Of a stretch of DNA of 64,000 nucleotides, positions 38,400 to 52,092 are shown one piece after another. Positions within the stretch are counted from its first letter, which is position 1; each line of letters opens with the position of its first letter. This DNA is from Theocolax elegans (Eukaryota; Arthropoda; Insecta; Hymenoptera; Cerocephalidae): contig CM047429.1 in assembly GCA_026168455.1 (NCBI GenBank), forward strand, positions 50,537,027 to 50,601,026, in the 5' to 3' direction. Under the pieces are notes generated by a model, which ran no database searches, had not been told where the DNA came from, and worked only from the letters and a program-made list of their open reading frames with translations. Made by a program: the position numbers and the translations under genes.

Positions 38400-41300
38400 A
38401 AGGTAAACTTTAACACAGTTAGCGAAGTATCGATGGACACCAACCGACGGAAAATCGTGGCAACAAAATCGAAGGCATTAAAAATATTTTTCATCTACGT
38501 TGCACGGATCTAGTTTTTTTCGTATAGAATTAATATATCATAGAATAAATTTGAAAGTAGGAATGCAATTTAAAAGAAACTTGCTACGTGATCATTATAG
38601 TATTCGAATGTTTGGAAGGTGAACAACTGTGCCTTCGAATATTATACTCGAGATGCGATCGTAAGCAAAAAGAAGAAAACCTTGATAGAGTTTCAATTTA
38701 TCAAATTTTATTCGAAATCATAATTTGATGGCATGCTGAGCAGCCGGCAATCGTTCCATTTATTAAATATTGAATGTACTTATTTTTTACAATTTGGCAA
38801 ATATTAAACAATTTTAAAGTATTATATATTTTTCATTTATCGAAGCTGAGTAATTAATTATAATTATTAACGTTACAAATTAGTAATTGATTTGTATCTT
38901 AATACTATATTTATTCGTATCGTTAAATTTACAAAATAATAGAGTGGAATGTTTATATGAAATAGGTGTAACTCTGTGAATCGCGGCGGATACATTCCGT
39001 AGTATTAGAAATCTAATTTCTAATGTAGCGAGAACTCGGTCTCTGGGAGCCACAAGCAGAGGGTTACGTTTTCGCCTTATTCGTTCGAACGTCGCGCGAA
39101 CTCTAAGTTACCGCAAACTAATTTCCGCATCCTGTCGAGAGCAGCAGAAACATCTGCGTGCCTCGTAATTGTTTCTCGGAAAAAAGGAGCTCGAAATGTA
39201 TACACGTGATCGCGACTCACCCAATTGTAAGTAAATCGAGGGATCCCGAGTCTAGGAGTTACTTATTCGAAATTCCCCTTAGATGATTAAAAAAAGTATC
39301 GAGTATCTTGCGTTGTTTGTCTCCTCTTGAGCGGTAAATTTACGGAAACTGTAAAGATGCTAAGAGCACACTATGTCTCCGGCATAATTGTATATAAAAA
39401 GTAATCCAGAAACTAAATAATTGACGATTATACATAAGTGATACAGTTTTTTATAGTTTATATACTAGAAGTTAATATATTCAATTTTCGTATGCTACGT
39501 ATCCTGTGTGAAATAATAAATGCAAAAAAAAATAAATAAATAAAGTGTATACGAAAGCATGTTCAAAATTTAGCAAAAAAATACTAGTAACGATATTCAT
39601 TCTAAACTCTCTCAATACTTTTTCAGAATAAATAATGTTAAAGCCAGTCTTTTTTCAAAAAATGTAATTTACTATTGGAACATATATATTATTGGAATAG
39701 ATATAATTATAGAGCAACATTATAAAAAGATAATTATAGTGTCAAATTATAAAAAATGGCTACAGAAAGCAAATTACTGTTTGATTTCAAATTCTTTTGC
39801 TTTGTCATGCGTAAATGGATCTTTGTGTAAATGTTTATAAAATTGTTAACTTTGGCATTACAATATTTATTTAAATTTTATTTATATTATTCGAAAATGT
39901 CTGGGCTTGTTAAGGCGATTGTTAAATCATCGACAAAAGGATCGAGTTGGTGATATATCAAGGCAACGTTTATATTCTGAATGTTAAGAAAGAAATGCTT
40001 TTAGTTTCTGTACATCGGTAGAGTGAAAATAATTTTGCACGACTCGGTATTTAGCCGTCGTGTCACTAATTTTAGCTTTGATATATTTTTAACGCGAGAG
40101 TGCGAGTCTTTTATCGTTACTCTCAAGGGTGATTCGGATGTAGGGAGAGAAGCGCTTAAAAATGAAGGATAAAGAACTAGTGGAGGGTAGACGGAAAGGG
40201 CACGTAAAAGGGGACGACATTGCGGACTCCGAATTGTTCTACCGCGCGACGACGCGTTAGTTGTGACTTTCTTTCCCTTGACTAAGAGTCGCGAGTTTTG
40301 TATCCTACCCGTGTGTGTGGGTGTGGGTGTATATACGTGATTCCTTTCTTACAATTCGCAAAGAGAAAGAGAAAAAGCGAGAGAGTGAAATGCATTATTT
40401 CACGTTAATCCGAAAATTACTCCTACAATCGTCCACTCGGGTCAAAAGGGACAGCAATTACTCAGAATGCTAAAATGTACTAATTAACAAAATACGGCCG
40501 TTACCACGGTAGACTCGGAGCCGTAAATTATATTTTAAAAAAGGACAAAAATATCTCGCTGAGTTGATTATGAAATCGTAAATTTTGCACTTCGCAATAA
40601 TGCAGCTAACGAAGCAACCTGACTCTCGATCAAACTTACGGACGTAAAATTTTCCAAATGAATGTTTACACTCGATCGAGCATCGCGCGAAATCCAATAG
40701 ATTGTGTGTACCGCCCGACAACAATTTTTTACAATAAATTTAACCTTCCTCTCTGATCTCTGTGAGATAATCCTATTTAGACTCGACCGGGTATCTGTAT
40801 AGGGCTATAAATTACATATTTTCGAAGGGTATACGACGTTTCAATCGTTATTACGATAACCTTTACGATTCGTTTAATCGTACAATATGTGTTTATTTGA
40901 AAGATAATTTATTAATTTTTAGTATTGCAATTCTACTAGATTATGTATTTTTAAATATTTGATATTTAACACAAAAGCAATTCGAACTGCAAAGATTAAA
41001 AAGAAAAGTTATTAGATAAATAATACAATTTTTACTAATTTTAAATTTTTAATTGACTGGTAGTCACGATTTCGGTTTCTTCTTTCTATAGAATGTGACA
41101 TTTTAATTAAAACAGACTTTCTATAACAACCACCAAATATTTAAAATAGCTTAAATGTAAAAGTTGAATGATAGGAAGATTTATAACTATAAGATAAAAT
41201 ATGCGGTTCCATAAATCTAAAGAAAACGTGCAAAGTCATATTGATCAATACAATTTTATTTGCAAATGAAAAAACACTAATTGGAAAATCATTAATTTTT

Positions 41301-42250
41301 TATGATATACACATGCAACAATTTCTTAAGAATCAATCTATAGCAATAATAGTAACCCTTGACGGTTGATGACGTATAGAAGGGTGTACTATAGTTTTAC
41401 TTGAAGAAAATACGCATAAAAAATCATTAAAAAGTTCTGAATAATGAGTACGATACTTTTAAATTTCATTATAAGAAATTATAATGTAACGTCAGTACAA
41501 TTCTAAATTAATACTGACGATTCGGTATCATACTTTTTAATTATATTATCCTTGCCTCAAGGCGTTACAGAATTGGTCATATCAAAACTCGTCATATTAA
41601 AGAAAAATTTTCTAATTCATAATCCAAAAGTACTAGATATATATTAACAATACTGCCTTAAATTGATCCGTCATAGTCCGCTGGTTCCTCAAATATTCAG
41701 TGGTGTATGCTGAACAATTCATATTTTCAATTTATATTTGTAAATAATAAATTAAGAAACAATTTGAGGAAAAAAATTTATCAATTTCATATTTCGCATA
41801 AGTAACTTACGATACTGCTTACTATTGGTGCTTAGTTAAATTATCTAAATAAATTACAGAAAGGTTTAACAATAACAAGTAGGCGCATGAATTTGATTAT
41901 AATAACATACCCCTAATTTTGTCTTCGGCTGAATATTAAATTTAAGATCGCGAAGCAATAATAGTCGCATTGTATTCATCTGTCATAGAAAAAATTATTA
42001 AAAGAAAATCACAGTTTAGCGGGAAAGAAAGGTTCCGAGAAAATCATGAACAAGATTAACGAGATCATAATTTAATACTGTACTCACTTCCGTTCTATGA
42101 ATACGTAAAACGATCGGATAGTTTACGCGTACGTGCGTTATACATTCGTTTCCATGCATAAATTTATATTTATTCGCGAAGAAAGCTCGACGATCAAACG
42201 TTAAAATAGACGGGACAAGATTTACTTCGCGAATAAAGTGTCTCCGTTCT
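38400..42250. other. No gene seen; mostly AT-rich
   Basis: A minus open stretch before a GTAAGTTTG donor at about 40638 reads SGGTHNLLDFARCSIECKHS; it lacks both an ATG and an acceptor, so it is not called. If the 42.9-kb promoter is real, this is where its first intron would lie. Confidence 0.35.
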
Positions 42251-42448
42251 CGCTGTATCAATACAACCCCATCGTAACTGACACGCAACAAATACGTCTT
42301 TTAATCGAAGGTTGCGACGCGTGGCAATGTTCACCCTGTCCTAACTCGGCACCCGCAACGTCACGTCGCAGAAAAGATCGGCTAACGGTACACAAAAAAC
42401 ATCGAACTAAAAGGACACGAGGAGTTTGGGATGAGCAGTGGCTCTTAC

Positions 42449-42900
42449 CTAGTCTATGTGCTTTTAAGACTTTGGTGCGGAAGGAGTGCAGCCGTCGGGC
42501 ACCGGTCAGACTAATAAACCATTGACGTCCCTGCGCGGTCTCGAACAGCTGGGTCTGCCGATAGCTCGAGTCTCGGTTCCGGTGGGGCACTAGTCTCACT
42601 CGACACTGGCGGCGAGTCGCGCACTCCACCAGGTCGTCACGAGTGGATCGTCGTCGAAGACGGGCCGGGCACCGGGCCGCAGCCGAGGTCAATCGGTGTA
42701 AGCGTCATCCTAGTGGACTTCTCGACTGTCACGGCATATTACCCGTTCGTTGTATCGCTTAGGGGGCTGGGTAGTATTCGGTGGCACACACACACACACT
42801 CGCGACTCGAGAGGATATATGCGGGACCGGCACGTGCTGGGCTCGTGATGCGTGACCGATAATCGGCCGTTCCTCGCTCGTTGCTCGCCGGCTCGCTACT
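42449..42900 (-). promoter_or_regulatory. Candidate promoter and 5' exon, minus strand
   Basis: Inside a CpG-rich block, the minus strand carries TTCAGTAG, a match to the arthropod initiator TCAGT with A+1 at 42900. At +28 to +32 it reads GGAAC, which matches the DPE consensus RGWYV at 4 of 5 positions. Just upstream of that, CGAGC/GGAACG runs resemble MTE-type sequence. There is no TATA box. About 450 nt further on, GACTAG|GTAAGAGCC provides a good donor (last exon base 42449). The stretch has no ATG-initiated frame that looks real, so it would be a 5' UTR exon with the coding exons lying at lower coordinates. Initiator plus DPE without TATA is typical of developmental genes in insects, which is inference here. 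Confidence 0.33.
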
Positions 42901-43150
42901 GAACGCTTGCTGCGGACGGGGCCAAGCCAGGCGGCGCCAGCGCAGCCGAGCCAGCCGGGGCGGGGGTGGACGAGAGCGGAGCTACGAGGGGAGAAACGCG
43001 ACGACGCAGCATCCCGCTAACTGCGCGCCCGTGCTTTTGACTCGGATCCCGACGCCGACAGTGCTTCTTCCTCGCCTCGCCTCGCCTCGCCTCGCCTCAC
43101 CTCGCCTCACCTCGTCTCCCCTCGTCTCCCCTTGCCACCCTTGCCCCACC
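42480..43150. other. CpG-rich island
   Basis: One of the two most GC- and CpG-rich blocks in the window, in AT-rich surroundings. It contains the candidate promoter at 42900, a (CA)n run at 42784-42799 and a pentameric CTCGC array at 43071-43130. Open frames in all directions are a by-product of the low stop-codon density. The 144-codon minus frame crossing 42692 starts with TTG rather than ATG and passes through the donor at 42448, so it is not called as a gene. Confidence 0.5.
43071..43130. repeat. CTCGC pentamer array
   Basis: About twelve units graded from CTCGC to CTCAC to CTCGTCTCC, at the right end of the CpG island. The gradient suggests growth by slippage followed by mutation. Confidence 0.88.
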
Positions 43151-43199
43151 CCCTCCGAGACGCGTGTCCGTATATATTGCTTTAACCCGATAAACAATA

Positions 43200-46100
43200 A
43201 GTGATCTTCAGACCCACGAATATTTTTATTTTTACTAAAACTGAAAGGGAACGCCTTTCTGATAACCAATCAGAAAATTACTAGCCTTCTCGGCTCTCTT
43301 TAACCACTTCCGTCAAAACTTGGAGCGTCAACTTTATATGTATATAAAATATAACAGATTTTGACACTGTGTCAACATTTAAATAAATGATAAATAAATA
43401 TACTGTCCACTAGCAGATTGATTGTAACGTTACTTACCAAAACCACTTATTCAACATTTATTGAATGATCGGTATGTCCTGTACGCAACCTAACGTGGTC
43501 AAAGATTGTGTTTTGTATTTTTAAGCACAAATATTTATAATATGTAGAAGAATGGAAAGAATAGTAAATAAATGTCTCCCCATTCATCTCGATTCGTAAC
43601 TATTAAATCAAATCTTTGTATATCGAATAATGAGCCGTAAGAACGCATTAGGTAACTAGTAATTTTATCGTAAACTCAAAAATCAGATATATTTTCAATA
43701 ATTACGATGTGCTGCAGGTAACGACTTTTCAGAGTCTTTGGCGAGCGCTCTAGTGACGAGTTTCCGGGTCAGCCACGAGTCCGAGTATGTCGTCTAGATT
43801 TATTTACACCGACGGAAAACTTTTAAAAGCCTTACGTCGTTTACAAAAAGTAAGAGTATAGCCATTACACGCTTGGTAGATGAAACTAGGCCACTCCGAT
43901 CTATTCCTCGACGTATAATTCATTTTTCCCGAGTTCTCTCTCGGTGTATCCAAAACGATGGATTTCTAACCCGCAGGCTCTCGGTAATCGCCAAAACCTT
44001 TTTCCTCATCGAGTAATAACAAAAAATGATTAAAAAAAGAAAATATAAAATAAGGGATGATACTCGAGTCTCGCGAACCGGTCTTTGGTTTCGCGATACC
44101 TTCTTCTCGAGGAAGTCTCCAGTTACCCGTGACACGCGAACGAGGTCGAAATATGCGTAAGCGCGGTGCTTCTCGCATTAACGAATTTGTTCATAACGAA
44201 ATAGAAAGATAAGAGAGTTCTTGGTGTATGAAACAAAAATGACAATGGCTGGACGTAAAGTGCAATAAACGACAATGCTCGCAACTGCGTTTCTTCGAGT
44301 ACTATAGGCGCGACAGAAAGAGAGGAAGATACGAAACGCGCGGTAAGGTGCGCGTCGAAGGTAGAACCTCTTTCCGAGCTTTTCTCCCACAAAGGAGCTG
44401 GCAAACTTTCTTCATGCATATTCCTTCGAGGTTCCCGAGTATAAAGGGGACTGCGAGTCTCTCTTTCTCTCTTTTGTTCCTTCCTGTCTTCTGTCTTTCG
44501 GTTCTTCTTCTCTCTTATTCTTTCTCCCCCCTATCCCCCCCCCCTCTCTCTCTCTCTCTTTCTCTTTATCCAGTTTCCTTCGACGAGATAATATTTTCAC
44601 TAGAGAGCCATTGAGAAACACCAGCCACCTGAATTTGCATGCACTTTTTAATGCGGACAACGATAGCCGACTTCCGGTAGCATGGATACGACGCGATTAC
44701 ACGCTACTTTACTGCCCCACTCTCATTATGCAGGCTTATGTTTACGATTCCGCATAAACATCTTCCTTTTCAGTCTTCTTACTACTTGTGTCCGTGGATT
44801 TAGGTTTCACGGTCCACTTACTACGTAATCGATGTGACATTGATACATTTATTGATATAGACAAAATGCTTTATTTCCGTATGGTTACATTTTTTTATTA
44901 CGGAGGGAGCTTTCTTATACTACTTTCATATACTTAATATCAATATTAAATATATCTTTATAGAATAAGGTACGTATCCCATTTGACAATAATGTATCGG
45001 AAATATACCGCGGTAAAATATGAAATATTAAAAGTAATTGCTCGATAAGTTAAATTATATAAAATTTTACTTTATTATGTACAGACTTGTGTATTGATTT
45101 ATTTAGAGAAACAATAACTAGTGTCTAGTAGTCTCAATATTCATACTCTAACTTTTTCAAATTGCTTATATTTTCATTTTAGTATAAGAAATGAGAAAAA
45201 CCTTAACAAAAATGCAGAATGTCAATAATTTCTCGAAACTTATTCTGTATTCTTTCATGAATTTATTAAAAAAATTATCATGAAAAAGTTTCGTATTGCA
45301 GCTCTTTATAGCGGAATTTCGTTCGTGACATATTCAAGGATTTTCAAATTAGCCATCTAACTGCGTTCAAATGGAAATTGCTTCACACAAGTCATGTTTA
45401 TTTAAAATTATTTTACAAAAAAATTGCCCACGAATTTGCAATATTTTCTACAAAAATCATATATTGAAGGTATAAATTTGCATAAAACTATTTGAGTACC
45501 TTGCAATTTATACATACATACAATAAAATTTATCCCCTTAAGAGATGATGTGTAAAGTATGTTTCACAAGTTAATTGTTATAAAACGGCGAGAAAATATT
45601 TGTACATTTAAAAAATCAATTGTTTAAAATAAAATAACGTATTACAATTTTAATAAACTAAAGGATTAAAATAATTATTAATGGACTACACAAGTTTTGA
45701 AAGTATAATATAATTATTAATTCAGATAAAGTGGAATGTTTATCTTACTATTTTGTTTATTTAACAATATCTTTGTACAATATAATATTTTACATATTTG
45801 TATGATTTAAAGTATGTATATATAGTTGCATATGTATGTATAATTTTAAATATTAAAATGAGCGTTTACATTGATAACTGGGAAGAAATAATGAAAAGAA
45901 AATTGATTGACAAATACACTGTAGGTTTGAGTCGGTAATAACTTCATCTCAATGTGTAAACAAGGATAGTCCTCGAACATAGTCGGAGAAACGGTTTTTG
46001 CGTGAACCGTATCGCGTAGCTAAGTCTGAAGCTAAGTGGTCCAGAAGCAGCCGAAGTAAAATAAGACGAGATAAGAGGAGAGATCGGAAAGAGAGCTTTC

Positions 46101-48900
46101 ATCGATTCGTACGAAGGGAGCAGCCACCGATCGATAATCAATCGAGTTCTCCTTCTTTTTCCTCATCTTTTTCGTTTCCCTTTTCTTTTTCTATTCTACT
46201 TTTCGAACTTTTTCCTAACTATTCGAGCATCGTTTCGTTCATCTTGTGACCTCTATACCGAAAAACGATAAAACCCTCCTGCAATTATTCGACTATGCGC
46301 ATTGGTGAATGCTCGAAAAATTCGCCTGCAACCCTGTTGCGCCCCCGGTTCGTTCATAAATATGTATGTACGTACCTTCAGGTTTACCAAAACAATTACA
46401 CCCTAATGTGCAGGAGTAATGTATGTATATAAACTTATAGAATCCTCGAGTACAGTCAAATAATCTATGAGGTATACGATATAATATGAGATTCGAACTG
46501 GGTGTGCGTATGTGTGTATACATATATATATCCTCGTTTGGAAAGTATACGGATAGATCCGAATTTAGGTGAAAATTGGAAAATATGGTTGCACCAGAGA
46601 AAGGTTTGTAAGGCGCATTTCTCTTTATACGTATCTGGTCGAGGATTCGAGATGTAGAAGGGGGGTGTATATATAAAAGGTAGGAATCCTTGTATCTTGT
46701 ATAAAAGAGTATCGCTACCGTATAAAGCAAGAGGGTAACGAACACACAGAAAGGAAATCCACGTAGCTCAAATCGAGTACATATGCACACACGCGTACAC
46801 AACCAGACACCCACTCGCACAGACACATCCATCTAAGTGCAAAAACGCAGAAAAGAATAAAATCCCGAGCGATCGTTATTTTTCCGGGCGTTTCCGGCTT
46901 ACTCGTGCGCGCGACTTCAAGGCGCATCGTGTCTAATATCCATAGGCTTCGCGAGCATACAACAACCTTCCGTGGCAAGTCTTTCTTCGACACCCCCCAC
47001 AGCTTCGAGGTCATCCTCTTCTCTCTCTCTTCTCCTTATTCCAATTCTCTTTTCATAGAGAGAACCGTGCGCCTTCGATGTAACAAATAACAATGGCCTC
47101 CTGGTTGATAGACAAAAGAAGAAAATAGGTAAAGGGCTTTACCGTTTGACTCTACATACAAGAGATCACTTTGTATTATCAAAGTAAAATTGAGGTGAAA
47201 TGATTCGTATGCCTTCCTAATCCACGAATTTGATGTATTCGCGTCAATGTGTGTATAGTCTACATATAGAGAAACTTTTACTCATTCCGTGCTTCGCTAG
47301 GACAATACCTGAATAGTTTTCACCGGATCTCGTTAACCCCCCACACCACCTTTTCCTAGCGCTCGATTTCTGTTTTACACGCATCGTGAGCGAATCCATC
47401 TCGATTTTCCATTCTTCACTTGACTACTCGAGTGATTATATATACTCGTGCAGAAAAAGTGCATTATCCATCAACGTGGATTCTTTTCAATCGAGATTTT
47501 CGTGCGAAATTCGAAAACCAATGAGTGCATCCGATATTTACCTAAAATTACTTTTTAAATTGAATCACTCTATTTTTACCGTAATACTACTGTTTACATA
47601 AATATTTTTACCAATTAATCGACAACTCCATTATTACCTCATTGACATGACTATTTTAAGTGTAGAGATAATCGTGTATCAGTAACTCCGGAAATTGTTT
47701 ATCGGGTCCACAGTGAAATCACTATTTCTCTAGTATTTACAAATTGGTGATAATTATTTATAAACTAATCTTCGAATGTCTGTAATTATAAAATTTGAAT
47801 TTACAAGTTATCAGTTATGTTGCGATTGTATTATAACTTGTTTACTAATTTGATCGGTATGCATATAGTATGAAAAGTGGCATTGTATATATGTGAACGA
47901 GGTAAAAATGTAATGGTGTTCTCTGGTTAGGTGTGAAAGGTGACGTTATCTCGGCACCCTGGGTTTACAAAAATTTTATTAATTTCTCGTACGTCACCAA
48001 GAGCGTCTTTGTTGAAGGACTCCTCGGTGCATTCTCGACGCGCCATACTCGTGAACATTGTAATCCAACGAAGCACCTTCACAAAGACCCTTCATGAAGT
48101 GCAGGAGCACAAAGCCAAGCGAGAAGCACGAGAGGATCGACGGTGTGCGTCCTCCGTATTCTTGTTCTATCCACCGAGTATCATCCTTCCAACCGAACGC
48201 GTTCGGTGTACACATCTTTACGGCGGTTACCGATACCCAACAAACGCTCTTGGCGAAACTTTTTTCAATTTTGCGTTTGCGCTCAATTTTATTTTGTTTT
48301 CGTTTCTTTTTTTTTCACGAGCGTAACGAAATACCGACTATAAAAATAAAAAATACAAAATATCGCTTTCGTATCTCGAAAACAACCAATATTTACGTTC
48401 GTTTTCCAGTTCCACGGTGGTGAATATTTTCCCGCAGGTGTATCCTTACAAAAGGGACGAGGCGCGAGTATCCGGAAAAATCCTAGCTTCGACTATGAGT
48501 GCTTTGTTGTCGTAGTATTTTTATTTTGTCAACAGCAAAAAATAATTGTAATATTTAATTCAACTATATAAAACGAATTAGTTAATACGTTTAAAATGTA
48601 TAGCATTAAGTATTCATGTAACTTGGAACGAAAGGTAAAAATTATAACAATCGTGAGTCCAGTTGCTATTAATAATAATATTGTATTTATCTAGATATAA
48701 GTATTATTTTTTTTTTCGAGAAAGTAGCAATGTCACTCGTTAGGAAGCATCACGGTATACGCGCGGCGTCGTGTCTTTTCGCGTCAAGGGAAAGGAAACA
48801 AAACACCGCGTACATACGTATATTCTCTAGGAGCGTTCGAGATATCTACTCGGTCGAGATCGTCGAACTACGCGAAATGCATAACTTGTGTCTCGCGCAT
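43200..48900. other. No gene seen
   Basis: AT-rich at 43.2-43.7 and 44.8-45.9 kb, with GC-richer pieces at 43.9-44.7, 46.0-47.1 and 48.0-48.4 kb. A 179-codon minus frame at 46832-46293 is rich in Tyr/Ile/Cys from TATA/GTAT repeats and is not called. Confidence 0.4.
44535..44570. repeat. Poly-C run followed by CT array
   Basis: C10 followed by about eight CT units in a pyrimidine-rich stretch (44.45-44.58 kb). Confidence 0.82.
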
Positions 48901-49100
48901 AATGCATAACCCTCGTTGAGAACAAAAGGATCCAGAGCTGTATAAACTCGGGCATATACGCGAAAAAGGAGATGTTCCCGATTCGCGGGCCGTGTGTCGA
49001 ACGTTTGTCGATTTCCCTGCGGGGAGTGCCGAAGAGAGCGCATTACATTATTACCGTCGATCGAAGGACGTGCAGAAGGAGGAGTAGCTGGAGGAGGATG

Positions 49101-49103
49101 GAG

Positions 49104-49140
<37 letters not shown>
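49101..49140. repeat. GA microsatellite
   Basis: About seventeen GA units with few interruptions, 90 nt before a second low-complexity tract. Confidence 0.9.
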
Positions 49141-49141
<1 letters not shown>

Positions 49142-49229
49142 TATAGAAGGCACAATACACTTGGAAGCAGCGATGCATAATGCAAGCTCCCTCCCTCCGT
49201 CAAAGGCTTTCGTGATCCTCCGGCCTGTC

Positions 49230-49301
49230 CCGTGCCTCCTCTTCCTCCTCTTCCTCCTGTTTCTCCTGTTCCTCCCTTTCCTCCTTGTCCTCCTCCTCCT
49301 T
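49230..49301. repeat. CTCCT/CTTCC-rich tract
   Basis: Imperfect repeats of CCTCCT and TTCCTCCT, ending 14 nt before the ATG at 49315. Confidence 0.8.
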
Positions 49302-49314
49302 CGTACCGCAAACA

Positions 49315-49581
49315 ATGCTACCGATGCCACGCGGTAAACGCCGTCGCATAATGCGCTCTCCATTGTGGAAACGAGTTAATTTATACCGAATTGTTCCGCG
49401 GCCGATGCGTATACCGAGCGGTCTAAATCTTCGACACCGTCGGTGGTGTGTATCTAGTAAGACCAGAAGTCGCTCCAAGAGACCTCGATCTTTGTCTCCT
49501 TCGGTATTGCGAATTAACTCAGTTCCCTTCTGCGATGACGACGACGTCGACGTCGGCTTCGACGATCCTTCGCCCTCCTAG
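49315..49581 (+). CDS. Possible small ORF, basic N-terminus and acidic C-terminus
   Basis: An ATG with the insect-like context caaacaATG opens 88 codons to TAG. The N-terminus is very basic (MPRGKRRRIMRSPLWKR), the middle has an Arg/Ser run (SSKTRSRSKRPRSLSPS), and the end is acidic (CDDDDVDVGFDDPSPS). RS-like and acidic tracts occur in nuclear RNA-binding proteins. The DNA is low in complexity (CGAC repeats create the acidic tract) and lies beside CTC and GA arrays, so a chance frame in GC-rich DNA is equally possible. A donor-like GTAAGACC sits inside at about 49458. Confidence 0.17.
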   Translation: MLPMPRGKRRRIMRSPLWKRVNLYRIVPRPMRIPSGLNLRHRRWCVSSKTRSRSKRPRSLSPSVLRINSVPFCDDDDVDVGFDDPSPS

Positions 49582-49599
49582 GCTTTCTCCTTCCAAACT

Positions 49600-52080
49600 T
49601 AACTGCTATACCACAGCTATGTAAAATTCGTACTACCAATCTGCGCTACGCTATAGTACCAGGAGCTTTCAAAATTTTAAAACACCAGCCATTGAAAATG
49701 GTCCTCTATTAGACTTACTTTTCATATATTCAACATTGTTCTAGATACGTGTATAGGAACGTAGGTTACAAAGTCATTCGTTAATAGCTGAAAGTAGAGC
49801 AATCAACAGCAAATACGACATTTATCACTAATTATGTAGGATTCGTAAGCTAATCTGGATAACGTACTATTCCCTATAAGACAATAATTTAATTATACTT
49901 CAACTAATATTCATACTATTTGTTCCCTTAAGTGTTGAATATTCAACGTTTATAAAGCTTTTACAAGGAAGCAAATACAAATGGAAAGCATCATTAAAAT
50001 TTATGTTCTCGAAAAATTATATTTAACTACAATATGTAGTACGTATTAAAAAAGTATTGATATTCTTTTAAATATTTTAGCTGATTAATACTTTATTAGC
50101 TACAATGAATTCATTTTATGTACATAGATATAAAATTACAACAATTTCAAACCCCATCTTACACACACGCATACACAACTCAATATTTTTATTTTTATCC
50201 TTTCAAAAATTAAAACCGAAAATTAAATAAATTTTAGTGAAAATAAATCAAGTAATTTCCATTCAAATAAATCATTGTTTCATTTGGTAATCAGCATTAT
50301 CTTTATTTGTATAAATCTGAATACCTTCCGAAGATAATCGTAAACGTTTGCAATGAATAATTATATTAAATCTTTATGATTATTAAAATAAAAATTATGG
50401 TTACATATTTAACAGGGTGATCTAATAATAATGTCAGTATATTAACGTAATGGTGTCACGAGATCTCCCTATCCCTGTGGTACGCTTCAGAGGAATGTGA
50501 AGTTAAAGTTTCAGTTCTTTAACTTTGGGTGAATCAACCAAACGGATACGATTAGCGGTTTCTCGATTGACTGGTACGGTGAGCACGCACCGGGTTTCCT
50601 CTCAACACCTGAGACTAGTAGCAAAGTACTCTAGCACCTTTATTTGAAGGAATTTTTGTATCTTGCGAATGCTGTGAGGATCAGGCTAACATGTAAGAGC
50701 GCAGTATATAATTCATGAGGTAATTACCATTTCCGCAAGAAACGCGAGGGAGAGGAGCGCACTAGAAACTCTCGCGTTGTACAATTTAATTAGAAAACGC
50801 GCGGTCTTGCGCGTGGATTTCCGTGGAAGGAGGGTGGATGCGAGTCTGTGGTGAATTACGCTTGACCTATCACCTGAAAAGAAGTTCCACTATCGGCATA
50901 TACGTACGGTACGGGCAGCTCGCATTCGAAAAAATTAATCTTTCCAAAAGAGCTCGAGATACGTACATTCTCGAAAAGTATAACGAGAAAATAATTAGAA
51001 ACGCGGTTGGGGTGTCTCGCGGTATGGTCGGGCGTGGCTACGCGATGCGTTGCACGCGTAGGTTGCTCCCTGCGGTGAAGACAACGCGAACGTCGTACTT
51101 AAGCCCATAAGCGCGCGACGCTCTCTTGGAAATGGCTCGCGTAAAGATAGTTCGACGTCAAAGTACTTCTAATTACTACCGGAGAGGCGCGCGTATACGC
51201 TCGATTACGTCATCGACAAAGAACCAGAGAACGCTAGCGCATTGCGCCAGAGCGTCGATTAATTTATTCGCTCCAAATCGCTCGATGCTGTTTCACAATG
51301 ACTCAGAAATTCAGATGGTGCACTCGATTTTTCATACCGATTTTGAGTTGTACATAGGTATTTATTTATATTTCTCCACACCTATAATCTTTGGAAAAAC
51401 ACAAGTTATTAAAAGGTTGTGCCATTTTACACTTTTAAATGAAAGCTCGACCAGCCCACCCATATAAAAAACCACTAATCATCACTTTACTAGATTACTC
51501 TTTACTACTTATAATTACTATGCTATAAATACACACACAACTCGTTTTTTAATTTATTCAAAATACTTTCGTAAATTAAATTTGTCACTCCGAAGAACTT
51601 AAAACGTATTGATATTGATAAATAAAACAAAGTTTAAATTTCTTCCTCTTTTTTTACTTTAACATCATTTGGACTGGACCAACTAAAAATTATACTTTAG
51701 ACATAAACTAAATGCCAAATTGTGATCTATTCCGGTCAATTTTCTAATAATGACATATAGTTACTTTATTTGCCATCATTTTATAATTTTAAATCAATAA
51801 TAATTTATTTTAAGTTTGTATTAGAAACTATTAAGTTAGTTAAATCAAAAACACTTATTGGAATCCCAATTATGTATTACTCTATCCGTACAAGTCTTCG
51901 AAGACATTTTCAGCTCTGCCACATAGTATTTCAAGCTACATTCATCGTATTTACTTATTATTTTTTTATTGTTACTTATTATTTTTTTAGGTTTCTAGAT
52001 TCCTTATGGTATGAGTGACACAGAATTTTAATAAAAACTATACAGAATAAAAAAGTTTTAAAAAATTGCAATTTTTTTAC
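49600..52080. other. No gene called
   Basis: AT-rich at 49.6-50.4 kb. A GC-richer block at 50.45-51.35 kb contains an ATG frame at 51132 beginning MARVKIVRRQSTSNYYRRGA, whose second half is AT-rich and unlike coding DNA. 51.4-52.08 kb is AT-rich and should hold the missing N-terminal half of the Ulp1 relic, but I could not trace it. Confidence 0.35.
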
Positions 52081-52092
52081 GGAATAATGTAG

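Noticed and set aside
42258..42692. 144-codon minus-strand frame
   Set aside because: It begins with TTG, not ATG, lies in stop-poor CpG-rich DNA, crosses the good donor at 42448 and has no recognisable domain.
46293..46832. 179-codon minus-strand frame rich in Tyr, Ile and Cys
   Set aside because: The composition comes from TATA/GTAT and CACA repeats; no conserved motif.
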